From assembly GCA_041658245.1 (NCBI GenBank), contig JBBAAM010000012.1:1-64000 (forward strand): 64,000 bases of DNA. Reading direction: 5' to 3'. The first letter of the stretch is position 1. Each line of letters begins with the position of its first letter. This document shows positions 51,479-60,297 of the stretch, piece by piece. The position numbers and the translations under genes were made by a program. Origin of the DNA: Fen-1258 sp041658245 (GTDB lineage Bacteria; Bacteroidota; Ignavibacteria; Ignavibacteriales; Melioribacteraceae). Below the pieces are notes generated by a model that saw only the letters and a list, made by a program, of their open reading frames with translations, was not told the origin of the DNA and did no database searches.

Positions 51479-51895
51479 TTATTGTGATTTTGTTTCGATG
51501 CGTGTTGTAGAAATTAAAAGTTTTACAGCTCCGGCTTTTTTAAGTTCATCTAATAATTGGATAAAAGAACCATGCCTTACATTCTTATCTGCTTTGATAA
51601 TGACATCCTTTGTGCCGAGACTTTCAAATTCATTCTTCACATTCCATTGCACATCTTGCAGTTGAATAACTTTGTTGCTGATCATAACTTCATTGTTTTC
51701 TGTCAAGTAAACTTCAACGCCTTTGCTCATATCGGTTTCAGAATTAGTTGATTGCGGAAGTTTTACTTTGTATGAACCTGTTATTAAGAATGGACTTGTT
51801 ATCATAAAAATGATTAGCAGAACAAGTACAACATCAGTAAAAGGAGTAATGTTTATTTCGGAAAATTCTTTTTCATCAATCTTATATCGCCGCAT
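51479..51895 (-). CDS. exbD: ExbD/TolR-family biopolymer transport protein
   Basis: The 138-residue protein has one N-terminal membrane helix with the functional Asp (INITPFTDVVLVLLIIFMITSPFL) and a periplasmic domain (VIIKADKNVRHGSFIQLLDELKKAG). It works with the ExbB-like protein encoded three bases upstream and TonB downstream. Confidence 0.95.
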   Translation of the reverse strand: MRRYKIDEKEFSEINITPFTDVVLVLLIIFMITSPFLITGSYKVKLPQSTNSETDMSKGVEVYLTENNEVMISNKVIQLQDVQWNVKNEFESLGTKDVIIKADKNVRHGSFIQLLDELKKAGAVKLLISTTRIETKSQ

Positions 51896-51898
51896 TGT

Positions 51899-52564
51899 TT
51901 ACGCTCCTGAGTTCTTCAATGTGCGGATGAGATCTTGGATCGCTTCATCAATAATTGGTAATGTGAGTTTAATTTTCTTTGTGAAATAGTTGTAGAATAC
52001 AACTGAGGGAACCGCAACAAATAAACCCGCCGCTGTAGCGATCAATGCTTCTGCAATTCCACTCATAACATGTGCATAATTAGATGTATCACTCAGCGAA
52101 AGCGCGCTGAATGATTTTATAATACCTACAACTGTTCCGAATAATCCGATGAAAGGGGAGATAGCACCTAATGTTGCCAGAATACCTAATCCTTTTTCAA
52201 GTTTTACAATTTCCTGATCTAACTTATTGTATGCCGAAGATGTCAATTCATCTTTTGGAAGATTAGAGTTCTTCAAAATATATTTGTAAACATTAGCTAT
52301 TGGCATCTCGACCTTGAACAAAAAGGATTTTACTCTGTAATTCTCGCATTCAATGATTGCATCGCTTAAACTACTGTTTTTTAATAATTCAGAAACTCTA
52401 TTAACGAAGTTGCTTAAATGAATTTCCTTTAAGCTATTGTACTGAATAAATTTTTCGATTGTCACTTTAATGGATAAAAGCGAGCTAGCAAGTAAAATGA
52501 AAATTGTAAAACCGCCGTGCATCAATAATCCAAATAAAGTCTGATCAAACATAATTCTCTCCAA
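51899..52564 (-). CDS. exbB: ExbB/TolQ/MotA-family proton channel protein
   Basis: The 221-residue protein contains the core LEKGLGILATLGAISPFIGLFGTVVGIIKSFSAL and ALIATAAGLFVAVPSVVFYNYF, which form the two membrane helices of the proton channel around ExbD. A first helix is at residues 10-30. As first gene in a three-gene exbB-exbD-tonB set it identifies the system as Ton-type, although Tol-type use cannot be excluded. Confidence 0.94.
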   Translation of the reverse strand: MERIMFDQTLFGLLMHGGFTIFILLASSLLSIKVTIEKFIQYNSLKEIHLSNFVNRVSELLKNSSLSDAIIECENYRVKSFLFKVEMPIANVYKYILKNSNLPKDELTSSAYNKLDQEIVKLEKGLGILATLGAISPFIGLFGTVVGIIKSFSALSLSDTSNYAHVMSGIAEALIATAAGLFVAVPSVVFYNYFTKKIKLTLPIIDEAIQDLIRTLKNSGA

Positions 52565-52586
52565 AGGGAAAATGTTTTAAGAATAA

Positions 52587-53231
52587 TTATTTATTAATTT
52601 TTTTTCGTCGTTGCTTTATAAATTCAATTATTGCTGGTAATAGTGAAAATAAAATAATAGTTAGTACTGCAATAGAAAAATTATTTTTAATAAATGGAAG
52701 ATTACCAAAGAAAAATCCACCATAAATAAATAATGCACACCATAGAACTCCACCGACAATATTATAAAGAATAAACTTAGAATACGTCATAGCTCCGACT
52801 CCGGCAACAAATGGTGCAAAAGTCCGAACTATTGGAACAAATCGTGCTATGATAATTGTTTTGCCGCCATACTTCTCAAAAAATTGATGTGTACGGTCAA
52901 GATATTCTTTTTTCAAGAAACGTGAATTTTTTGCAAACAATTTTGGTCCGATATAATGGCCGATCCAATAATTTACAGTATCGCCTATAACTGCAGCTAA
53001 AGAAAGAAGAAAAAAAAGAAGATGAACATTTAATGAACCTAAAGCAGCAAAAGTTCCGGCTGCAAATAAAAGTGAATCACCTGGCAGAAGCGGTGCAAAG
53101 ACTAATCCTGTTTCTGCAAATATTACCAGAAATAGTATCACATAAGTTAAAGTACCATATTGATTAATTATTTCATAAAGATGCTTGTCAAGGTGGAGAA
53201 ACAGATCAATCAAATACTGAATAAATTCCAT
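52587..53231 (-). CDS. DedA-family membrane protein
   Basis: The 214-residue protein has the SNARE-associated/VTT fold: FAETGLVFAPLLPGDSLLFAAGTFAALG, GDTVNYWIGHYIGPKLF and FARFVPIVRTFAPFVAGVGAMTYSKFILYNIVGG with conserved Glu, Asp and Arg residues. DedA proteins are flippases or transporters of lipid carriers (undecaprenyl phosphate or phosphatidylethanolamine). It lies 22 bases upstream of exbB and in the same direction, so it may share a transcript. Confidence 0.92.
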   Translation of the reverse strand: MEFIQYLIDLFLHLDKHLYEIINQYGTLTYVILFLVIFAETGLVFAPLLPGDSLLFAAGTFAALGSLNVHLLFFLLSLAAVIGDTVNYWIGHYIGPKLFAKNSRFLKKEYLDRTHQFFEKYGGKTIIIARFVPIVRTFAPFVAGVGAMTYSKFILYNIVGGVLWCALFIYGGFFFGNLPFIKNNFSIAVLTIILFSLLPAIIEFIKQRRKKINK

Positions 53232-53545
53232 ACTCGGTTATAGTCTGAATTGTTAACGAAATTATAATTTCAACTTCTAAATACAAAAGTAAATAATTAA
53301 TAACGGATTCAGAAAGGAAAAGAGATTAGAGAAATAGAAGTGGTATGTGTGCAATTGCCAATAAACCGAACCGCTCTTAAGTCTTTAAATATGCGCTGTG
53401 ACGAAAAGATCGAAAATAATCCCCTTTGAAATAAGTTATTCACAAACAATTCGACTTTTCAAAAAGTAGCAATGAAAGATTTGTGAGATGTTAAATTAGC
53501 GGTTGTAATAATTAATGCGATTTAGGAGAGAGCTGATAATAATTT
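53232..53545. other. Intergenic region between DedA and histidine kinase genes
   Basis: About 314 AT-rich bases with stops in all frames. I see no repeat family, RNA gene or clear terminator. The promoter of the DedA transcript should lie within about 100 bases of 53231 on the minus strand. Confidence 0.4.
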
Positions 53546-54778
53546 TTAGTTGAATATGATATTAAATTCCGATCCAATGTTTTTCTCACTCTTCACTAAG
53601 ATATTTAGATTATTTAATTCCGCATATTTTTTTACCAAAGCTAATGCTAAACCGTTACCTTCATATCTTCTTGTATAACCGGTTTGCTCTTGTGTAAATG
53701 GTTCAAAAATATGATTCAAATAATCCGAAGAAATTCCAATTCCTGAATCTTTAATACTAACGCAAAGTTTTCCGCTCTCATTTAAAAATTGTCTTATTTG
53801 AATGCTTCCTTGATCAGTAAATTTAAATGCATTATCTAATATTTCATTAAATATTTGATACATCATAAATTTATCACGAATTATTTGATTGAGATCAGTT
53901 GTTTTTTCAAAATGTATATCAACATTATTCTTTAGTGAAATATTTCGAAAATGTTTTACAAGAGGAAGCAGTATATCTTCTTCAAGTTGGATGATCTCAT
54001 TATTCAGTTCATAATCACCGGAATTTATTCTTGACATTTCAATAATACCTTCGATCGTTCTAATTATTCGTTGACTTCCTTTTTCCAGCATCTCAAATAG
54101 ATCGGCCATTTCATCAGCTTCAAGATTGGCGGAGTTCATTTTTAATAATTGTGACCCGCTTAAAATAATATTTAATGGAGTTCGGATTTCATGGGACATC
54201 TGTGCAAGAAAATGTGTTTTGAGAAGTGCTGCTTTCTCTGCTTCTATTTTAAGTAATTTCAATTCTTCATTAATTGAAATTTGTTTCTGAAGCATAAGTG
54301 CATTATTAATAGCAATAGCTGAGTGAATTGAAAGTGCAATTAAAAATTTTTCATCTCTCTTGGTAAATTCTCCGTTCTTGTTGTTTAATAATTGTAAGAC
54401 TCCAATGATTTCATCCCTACTATTTTTAATAGGGAAGCAGATCATATCTTTTGTATCGTAACCTGTAATCGAATCAAATTCCGGTTTGAATCTTGGATCA
54501 GATTTTACATTTTTGATATTGATTGTTTCACCTGTTTGAGCACAATAACCGGAAAGGCCTTCGCCAATCTTTAATCTAATTTCAAAAGTCTCAGCGCCCA
54601 TCGCAATCATTGACCATATTTCTTTTTTGTTATTATCTACAACATATAATGTTCCCCGGTCGGCATTGGTTAGATCAACTGCAACATTTACAATATTTTT
54701 TAGGACTTCTCGAAGGTCAAGGTTGGAATTAACAAGTTCGGCAGCTTTAATTATTTTTTGAAGCTCATCACTATCCAT
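53546..54778 (-). CDS. GAF-domain sensor histidine kinase
   Basis: The 410-residue soluble kinase has an N-terminal GAF domain (about 20-165; NADRGTLYVVDNNKKEIWSM ... GEGLSGYCAQTGETINI ... GVLQLLNN), then HisKA with FLAQMSHEIRTPLN (phospho-acceptor His) and HATPase with NEILDNAFKFTDQGS, IKDSGIGIS and GNGLALALVKKY. GAF of the 'DxxT/NKxxGEF' subtype binds cyclic nucleotides or haem in some proteins. No response regulator gene is adjacent, so it is an orphan kinase. No transmembrane segments, so the signal is intracellular. Confidence 0.93.
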   Translation of the reverse strand: MDSDELQKIIKAAELVNSNLDLREVLKNIVNVAVDLTNADRGTLYVVDNNKKEIWSMIAMGAETFEIRLKIGEGLSGYCAQTGETINIKNVKSDPRFKPEFDSITGYDTKDMICFPIKNSRDEIIGVLQLLNNKNGEFTKRDEKFLIALSIHSAIAINNALMLQKQISINEELKLLKIEAEKAALLKTHFLAQMSHEIRTPLNIILSGSQLLKMNSANLEADEMADLFEMLEKGSQRIIRTIEGIIEMSRINSGDYELNNEIIQLEEDILLPLVKHFRNISLKNNVDIHFEKTTDLNQIIRDKFMMYQIFNEILDNAFKFTDQGSIQIRQFLNESGKLCVSIKDSGIGISSDYLNHIFEPFTQEQTGYTRRYEGNGLALALVKKYAELNNLNILVKSEKNIGSEFNIIFN

Positions 54779-54881
54779 GCTTACTGCTTATAAATTGATT
54801 AATAGAACCGTAGATAAGTTAAAAGATTGTTTTTTGAATTCCAATAAATACTTTTTTTAAAAGGAGTGAAGTAGTGGATTG
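54779..54881. other. Short spacer before the tRNA-Ser array
   Basis: No gene is seen in this AT-rich spacer. The histidine kinase promoter must lie here or within the tRNA array on the minus strand. Confidence 0.4.
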
Positions 54882-54908
54882 AAAAAGTTCTCAAGTGATT
54901 GAGAACTA
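54882..54908 (-). terminator. Terminator-like hairpin of the degenerate tRNA-Ser copy
   Basis: AGTTCTCAA and TTGAGAACT pair across a short loop with an A-run (T-run on the minus strand) at the low-coordinate side, identical to the hairpin at 55051-55074 that follows the intact tRNA gene. It shows that the duplicated unit was the whole tRNA transcription unit, not only the tRNA. Confidence 0.7.
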
Positions 54909-54913
54909 AAGAG

Positions 54914-55039
54914 CGGAGAGAGAGATTCTCCCGAAGGGATTCTCACATAGTGATTCCTTCGGAACTTCGGAAGAATTCTCGGTAGCAGTTTCCCACTACG
55001 ACGGTTTAGCACCCGGCGACTGCTGGGGTCAGCCACTCC
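54914..55039 (-). pseudogene. Degenerate tRNA-Ser copy with insertion in the T arm
   Basis: The 3' acceptor strand (CGGAGAGAGAGATT) and the variable-arm-plus-anticodon block (CTCGGTAGCAGTTTCCC, ACTACGACGGTTTAGCA) match the tRNA-Ser at 55081-55169. The T arm is interrupted by about 50 bases that form their own hairpins, the anticodon-stem/D-arm region is altered (CACCCGGCGACTGCTGGGG), and the 5' acceptor strand is missing. It cannot fold as a functional tRNA. Confidence 0.8.
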
Positions 55040-55044
55040 TTAAA

Positions 55045-55074
55045 ATAAAAAAGTTCTCAAGTGATTGAGAACTT
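55045..55074 (-). terminator. Rho-independent terminator of tRNA-Ser
   Basis: On the minus strand AAGTTCTCAA TCAC TTGAGAACTT forms a 10-bp stem with a four-base loop, followed by a T-run, starting about seven bases after the tRNA 3' end. Confidence 0.85.
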
Positions 55075-55080
55075 TAAGAG

Positions 55081-55169
55081 CGGAGAGAGAGAGATTCGAA
55101 CTCTCGGTAGCAGTTTCCCACTACGACGGTTTAGCAAACCGTTGGTTTCAGCCACTCACCCATCTCTCC
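55081..55169 (-). tRNA. tRNA-Ser(GCT)
   Basis: An 89-base tRNA with a long variable arm. The acceptor stem GGAGAGA/TCTCTCC with discriminator G, the D arm GGTGAGTGGCTGAAACC, the anticodon stem ACGGT/ACCGT with loop TTGCTAA (anticodon GCT at 55135-55133, reading AGC/AGU), a variable arm GTAGTGGGAAACTGCTAC, and a T arm GAGAG-TTCGAAT-CTCTC all pair. The long variable arm and G73 identify serine. CCA is not encoded. A terminator follows directly, and two degenerate relatives flank it. Confidence 0.96.
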
Positions 55170-55214
55170 ATGCTGAATTTTTTTATAATTTATTTTTTTT
55201 AAGAACAAAAAAAA

Positions 55215-55264
55215 GACGGTTTAGCACCCGGCAAAAGCTGGGTCAGCCACTTACCCATCTCTCC
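55215..55264 (-). pseudogene. Fragment of a tRNA-Ser gene (5' half)
   Basis: The minus strand starts with GGAGAGATGGGTAAGTGGCT like the intact gene, continues through an altered D-arm/anticodon-stem (GACCCAGCTTTTGCCGGG) and ends after TGCTAAACCGTC, just past the anticodon. The altered part resembles that of the copy at 54914-55039, not the intact gene. It is the 5' half that the other copy lacks. Confidence 0.8.
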
Positions 55265-55313
55265 ATGCAGAAATAATTTTTATTATTACCGGGCCAATAT
55301 AACCATACCTCAA

Positions 55314-57551
55314 CTAAAATAAAAATTTGTAATTGATCTGAATATTTCTTCCCGGCATAAATGCAAAATCTTTTATTGCTGAAAGATGTTCTTTGTACGA
55401 CTGATCAAACAGATTATCTATTCTCAAATTTAACATGTGTATAAACTCGCCGGTCAAAAATTTTGTACCGGTATAAAGATCCACCAAGCCATAACCTTTA
55501 GTAGGATTTTCTTTCTGCGAAGTTTTATTCTGATCTGAGACCAATTTTAGAACTACTCCCAACCAATACTCATCAGTTGTAAAACGCTGTTCGATTGAAA
55601 ATCTCATCGGAGGAATTCGTGGAAGATTTTCGCCGCCGGATTTTAATTGACCGCGAACGTAATCGAAGACAACCGTGGTTAAAAGAGATCTATTAAATTC
55701 ATACTGTGCTTTTGCTTCGAAACCATAAAGAGCAGCGTCGTTCTGAGAATATTGAAGCACTCTCAAACCGGTGGAATCGTTAAATGGATTGCCTGCTGTG
55801 TTGGGATCATAAAAAAGGGAAGTGGGTTTTGCATAAATAAAATTATTAATTGAGTTGTAGTACGCGCTGACTTCAACTAAATGATTTGGTCTGTGAATTC
55901 TTAAACCGAGATCGAACCCAAGATTATTTTCTTTTTGTAACGAACGATTTCCGATATCAAAAGACACAGTTGCTTCGTGAATTGCGTACGATGATAACTC
56001 TTCGATTGTAGGAGATCTAAAAGCATTAGCAATATTTGAAAAGAGAGAAACCTCTTCGGTAAAGTTGTAAACCAAGCCAACCGAACCGCTAAACGTTGAA
56101 TAATTTTTATCTTCGGCAGGGAATGATTTACCCGAAATTATTGAAGCGGGAATCTTCACTTGATTTTGTTCTAAACGAGCGCCGAACTGAAAATTGAAAT
56201 TGGAAAACTTTGCCTGCTCAAAAAAGTAAACGGCAAAGCTAAAGTAATCTGCATTTGGCGTTAATGCCTCTAATCCTTTTGCCGTATATTTTTGTTCCAA
56301 TCCCCAAAAACCAAAAACTCCTTGAAATACATTGCCTATTGTTTCGTGTTTGAACGACAAATCCGCGCTGAAAGATTTTAGCCCGAACGACGTTCCGCTT
56401 TCTCCCGTTCCTCTAACAATTTCTTTTTGCGCATAATCTTGATACCCCGCTTTCAAATTAAAACTCTTTATGAAAGAATTTAACTCAGAACTTTCTACCA
56501 AAAATCTAAATTCATTTTTTTTCATATTAATAGCGATCGGTTCGGCTTCTTTATCTTTAGGATTGATTGGAGTTCCATAGTTGTTGTAAAAATTAGTATA
56601 ACTAAATCCGCCTAAACCGAAAGATGGAATGAACGACATCCCAAACTGAAACCCTTGCGAAAGTTGATCTGAGTTGCTAACAATATTTCCGTTTCCGTCT
56701 CTATAATCTTTGTTGCTGCGGTTGAAGTAGTTGCTATGAAAAGCGAATCTATTTATTCCAAAATGGAGATCGCCGCCGCCGCTTAAATCTTTGTTAGCGG
56801 AACTTCCGCTAAAATTAATGTCTCCGTCAATTCCATTCGGGATATAATTTGGAATTGCCTCCGTTATAATATTGATTACACCGCCGATGGCATTACTACC
56901 GTACAACAAACTTGCAGGACCGCGGAGTATTTCGATTTTTTCCGGCGCACTTCCATCCGATGAAACGCCGTGATCGTCTGATGTGTTGGAAAGATCGCCC
57001 ATTCGCAAACCGTTTTCTAAAATCAAAATTCTATTGTTGCTAAATCCTCTAATCACCGGTCTGGCAGCAGCCATTCCATTCGAGCGCATTGAAATTCCCG
57101 GTTGATAGTTTAGCATCTGCGCAACGTTAGAACTTCTTTTGATTTGCAATTCGAGATTGGCAATTGTTAATGTGCTTTGAGAAATATTTTTTAGATCGGA
57201 AAAAAGCGGATTACCGGTAACCACCACTTCTTGAAGATCAATGCTTCCTTCTTTGAGCGCTATTATTAGATCGTCTTTTATCGGAACTGAAACAGTTCTC
57301 ACAATTGTCTTGTGCCCGATGAAAGAAACTTTGAGAGAGTAAACGCCTTTTGGAATATTTTTGAATTCAAACTCGCCATTAGCATTTGTTGACGAGCCAA
57401 TTTTAAGCTGATCAATAATAAGATTTACTCCAATTAATGGTTCGTTATCTTGTTCATCAACAACTTTCCCTTTTAGCGGGTGATCTTGTGCGAAGATAAA
57501 AGGGGATAAAAAGGGGAAAAATAGAAACAGGAAAAATATTTTCGTTTTCAT
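55314..57551 (-). CDS. TonB-dependent receptor with carboxypeptidase-like N-terminal domain
   Basis: The 745-residue outer-membrane receptor has a signal peptide (MKTKIFFLFLFFPFLSPFIFAQ), a CarboxypepD_reg-like beta-sandwich (LKGKVVDEQDNEPLIGVNLIID ... GEFEFKNIPKGVYSLKVSFIGHK), a plug domain (QMLNYQPGISMRSNGMAAARPVIRGFSNNRILILENG, with PEKIEILRGPASLLYGSNAIGGVINI), and a 22-stranded barrel ending in NIQINYKFLF. It imports a siderophore, metal complex or vitamin using TonB (50776-51450). A small His-rich-leader protein is encoded 48 bases upstream, which suggests a metal. Confidence 0.92.
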   Translation of the reverse strand: MKTKIFFLFLFFPFLSPFIFAQDHPLKGKVVDEQDNEPLIGVNLIIDQLKIGSSTNANGEFEFKNIPKGVYSLKVSFIGHKTIVRTVSVPIKDDLIIALKEGSIDLQEVVVTGNPLFSDLKNISQSTLTIANLELQIKRSSNVAQMLNYQPGISMRSNGMAAARPVIRGFSNNRILILENGLRMGDLSNTSDDHGVSSDGSAPEKIEILRGPASLLYGSNAIGGVINIITEAIPNYIPNGIDGDINFSGSSANKDLSGGGDLHFGINRFAFHSNYFNRSNKDYRDGNGNIVSNSDQLSQGFQFGMSFIPSFGLGGFSYTNFYNNYGTPINPKDKEAEPIAINMKKNEFRFLVESSELNSFIKSFNLKAGYQDYAQKEIVRGTGESGTSFGLKSFSADLSFKHETIGNVFQGVFGFWGLEQKYTAKGLEALTPNADYFSFAVYFFEQAKFSNFNFQFGARLEQNQVKIPASIISGKSFPAEDKNYSTFSGSVGLVYNFTEEVSLFSNIANAFRSPTIEELSSYAIHEATVSFDIGNRSLQKENNLGFDLGLRIHRPNHLVEVSAYYNSINNFIYAKPTSLFYDPNTAGNPFNDSTGLRVLQYSQNDAALYGFEAKAQYEFNRSLLTTVVFDYVRGQLKSGGENLPRIPPMRFSIEQRFTTDEYWLGVVLKLVSDQNKTSQKENPTKGYGLVDLYTGTKFLTGEFIHMLNLRIDNLFDQSYKEHLSAIKDFAFMPGRNIQINYKFLF

Positions 57552-57599
57552 AACTCTTCTTTCTTAATTAAAAAATAATTTGAATAGATGACAAATGAG

Positions 57600-57953
57600 T
57601 TATGAGATTGTCGGTGGTGCCCTTAAATCAAAATTGTAAAAATATTTGGTGAGATAGTGATTTGTATAATCTATCTGTTGGTTGGAAGATTCTTGAGGTA
57701 CAACAACAGATAAATCAATTGTAGGTGTGAAAATGAATTTTTCTGTAGTAAAATAATAAAGCCGGCATTTGGAATTTCCATCAAGGAAAGGATCTGTCTG
57801 TTTGTTAGAAGATTTCGATTCTTCTGAATGGTAGGAATTTCCATTTTGAAGATTGATCTTATGCGTATGAAAAGCAGCAAAAATTAAAAAGAAAGAATAG
57901 AAAACGAGAAAGATAGTTGCTATTCTATTTATATATATTTTTTTACGCGTCAT
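57600..57953 (-). CDS. Small secreted/membrane-anchored protein with C-terminal LRAPP motif
   Basis: The 117-residue protein has an N-terminal hydrophobic segment (IATIFLVFYSFFLIFAAFHTHKI) and ends with FDLRAPPTIS. The H-x-H-K after the hydrophobic helix and the terminal RAPP resemble short hypothetical proteins that precede metal-related TonB-dependent receptors and efflux genes in Bacteroidota. It lies 48 bases before such a receptor in the same direction. A metal-linked role is inference. Confidence 0.6.
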   Translation of the reverse strand: MTRKKIYINRIATIFLVFYSFFLIFAAFHTHKINLQNGNSYHSEESKSSNKQTDPFLDGNSKCRLYYFTTEKFIFTPTIDLSVVVPQESSNQQIDYTNHYLTKYFYNFDLRAPPTIS

Positions 57954-58101
57954 TAATTGTTTCTAAATCTTACTTATGAAGATATAAAATAGAGTTTAAA
58001 TAAAAAATACATTATGGCTTCTTATTGATTTTCTTACCATCCAAATGTAACTTCGTTCCAAAATTAACAATTAAATAAATTTATTTTAGCCCGGAGGCTG
58101 T

Positions 58102-59994
58102 ATGTCTAACAAAAAATTATCCGGGGAAGTTTACTTCCCATCAGAAAAAGTGATTGAAAATGCTCATATAAAAGATAGAGATGATTTAGATAAACGGGCA
58201 AAAAAAGATTATTCGGGATTCTGGAGTGAAATGGCAAATGAACTCCATTGGTTTCAAAAGTGAGATAAAGTGATTGATGATTCAGACAAGCCATTCTACA
58301 AATGGTTTTCAGGTGCAAAAACAAATATTGCTTACAATTGTTTGGATGTTCACGTAAAAACATTCCGAAGAAATAAACTTGCTTTAATTTGGGAGGGGGA
58401 AAATGGTGAAAGTAAAGCATATTCTTATTTCGCTCTTCACAGAGAGACTTGTAAATTTTCTAATGTTCTGAAAAGTTTGGGAGTGCAGAAAGGTGATCGT
58501 GTTACAATTTATATGGGACGGACACCCGAGATTATTATTGCAATGCTTGCTTGTGCAAGAATCGGTGCGGTACATTCAGTTGTATATGGAGGATTCTCAG
58601 TTGAATCTCTTGCTGAAAGAATTGAAGACAGCAACTCAAAAGTTTTGATTGTTGCCGACGGCGCATATCAGCGCGGAAAAATTGTTCAATTAAAACAGAT
58701 AGCCGATGAAGCGCTTCAGCGCTGCGGAACTATTGAACATTGTTTAGTTGTAAAGCGTACCGGACAAGAGATCAATATGGAACAAGGAAGAGATATGTGG
58801 TATCACGAATTGATGAATCTTCCGATAGCTACACAAAATAGCGCACTAGAAATAGTAGATTCTGAAGATCCGCTTTTTATTTTATATACATCAGGGACAA
58901 CAGGAAAACCGAAAGCTATCCTACATACTCATGGCGGATATATGGTGGGCACATACGCCACCTTAAAATATGTTTTTGATATCCACGAAGAAGACCGTTA
59001 CTGGTGCGCTGCAGATCCTGGATGGATTACAGGGCACAGTTATATTGTTTACGGTCCGTTGTTGAATGGAACTACATCATTTCTATATGAAGGCGCTCCA
59101 AATTTTCCGTATCCAAACCGTTGGTGGGCAATGATCGAGAAGTATGGAATTAATATTCTTTACACTGCGCCAACAGCTATTCGTGGATTAATGCGGTTTG
59201 GTGAAGCGTGGGTAAACCGACATGATCTTTCTTCACTTCGTCTTTTAGGATCTGTTGGTGAACCAATTAATCCTGAAGCTTGGAAATGGTATCATCGTGT
59301 TGTAGGAAAAGAAAAATGCCCTATCATGGATACGTGGTGGCAAACCGAAACGGGAATGTTTATGATTACACCAATGCCATGTGTTCCACTCAAACCCGGT
59401 TCAGGTACAAAACCATTCCCGGGAATTGAAATGGATATTGTAGATGAATCAGGTAAATCCGTTAAAGCAAATGAGGAAGGTTTTCTAATTATTAAAACAC
59501 CATGGCCGGCAATGATAAGAACTGTTTACAAAGATCCCGAACGTTATGTGAGTCAGTATTGGAGTAAATATCCAGGAGTTTATTTAACAGGAGATAGTGC
59601 ACGCCGAGATGAAGACGGTTACTTCTGGATCATCGGAAGAGTTGATGACGTAATAAAAGTTTCGGGTTATCGGCTTGGAACTGCAGAAATAGAGAGTGCT
59701 TTGGGTAGTCATCCTGCGGTTGCGGAAGCTGCAGCGATTGGATCACCGCATGAAGTCAAAGGCAATGCAATTTATGCTTATGTAATTTTGAAAGCCGGTA
59801 TCGAGAAGAAGCAACAATTGATCGAAGAACTTCGTCAACATGTTAGTCACGAAGTTGGACCAATTGCAAAACCTGAACATATTGAGTTTGTTGATTCACT
59901 TCCAAAAACTCGAAGCGGAAAAATTATGAGAAGGGTTTTAAAAGCAAGAGCGCTCGGACAAGACCCTGGAAACATTTCAACATTAGAAGAATGA
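58102..59994 (+). pseudogene. acs: Acetyl-CoA synthetase gene with an in-frame TGA at codon 54
   Basis: The frame from the ATG at 58102 (GGAGG at 58093-58097) encodes acetyl-CoA synthetase: acetate + ATP + CoA to acetyl-CoA + AMP + PPi. Motifs: YTSGTTGKPKAILHTHGG (ATP binding), WWQTETGMFMITP, and PKTRSGKIMRR with the acetylatable Lys. At 58261-58263 the codon after HWFQK is TGA where the family has Trp (WFQKWDKV-type). After it the frame continues intact to 59994. Possible outcomes: a broken gene, readthrough, re-initiation at the GTG at 58270, which would lose about 56 residues, or a sequencing error (TGG read as TGA). The rest is well conserved, so inactivation, if real, is recent. Confidence 0.85.
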
Positions 59995-60297
59995 TTCTAA
60001 CCCTTTAAAAAATACACTGGTTTTTGTTTTAGATTAAATTATCTTGGCGTAGGTGAAATTAGTGAGTTCATTAGAACTGGTTTCTAATATTTGGATGGCA
60101 CTTAACGGCGGCTTGGTAAAATATAACGAAACACAACTTCTTAAATTTTATGATTCAGATAGTAACGGATTTTTTTCGAAACTGTGTACATCATTCTCTC
60201 TTGATTTAAATGGCGATGGCTGGTTAGCAACAAAAGGTGCATGAATAGCGAAACTTAAAAAAGGAACATTCTAATAATTATTATTCACAATTAGATT
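59995..60297. other. Interval holding a propeller-gene remnant
   Basis: Between acs and citF only the remnant at 60053-60273 is seen. No terminator or promoter is clear. Confidence 0.45.
60053..60273 (+). pseudogene. Remnant of a two-component-regulator propeller (Reg_prop) gene
   Basis: The frame reads SNIWMALNGGLVKYNETQLL and then LDLNGDGWLATKGA, stop, IAKLKKGTF. The spaced 'N/G-W-A-T-GG-L/V' units are the repeats of ligand-sensing beta-propellers in hybrid histidine kinases or their secreted relatives. Only about two repeats remain, with a TGA in the second and no start or downstream domain. It is a deletion remnant. Confidence 0.6.

Noticed and set aside
54914..55039. Functional second serine tRNA
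   Set aside because: The T arm is interrupted and the 5' acceptor strand is absent, so it cannot fold.
58261..58263. TGA in acs as evidence of a recoded genetic code or selenocysteine
   Set aside because: Many genes here end with TGA and use TGG for Trp throughout, no selenocysteine hairpin is apparent after the codon, and the expected residue is Trp. A mutation or base error is simpler.
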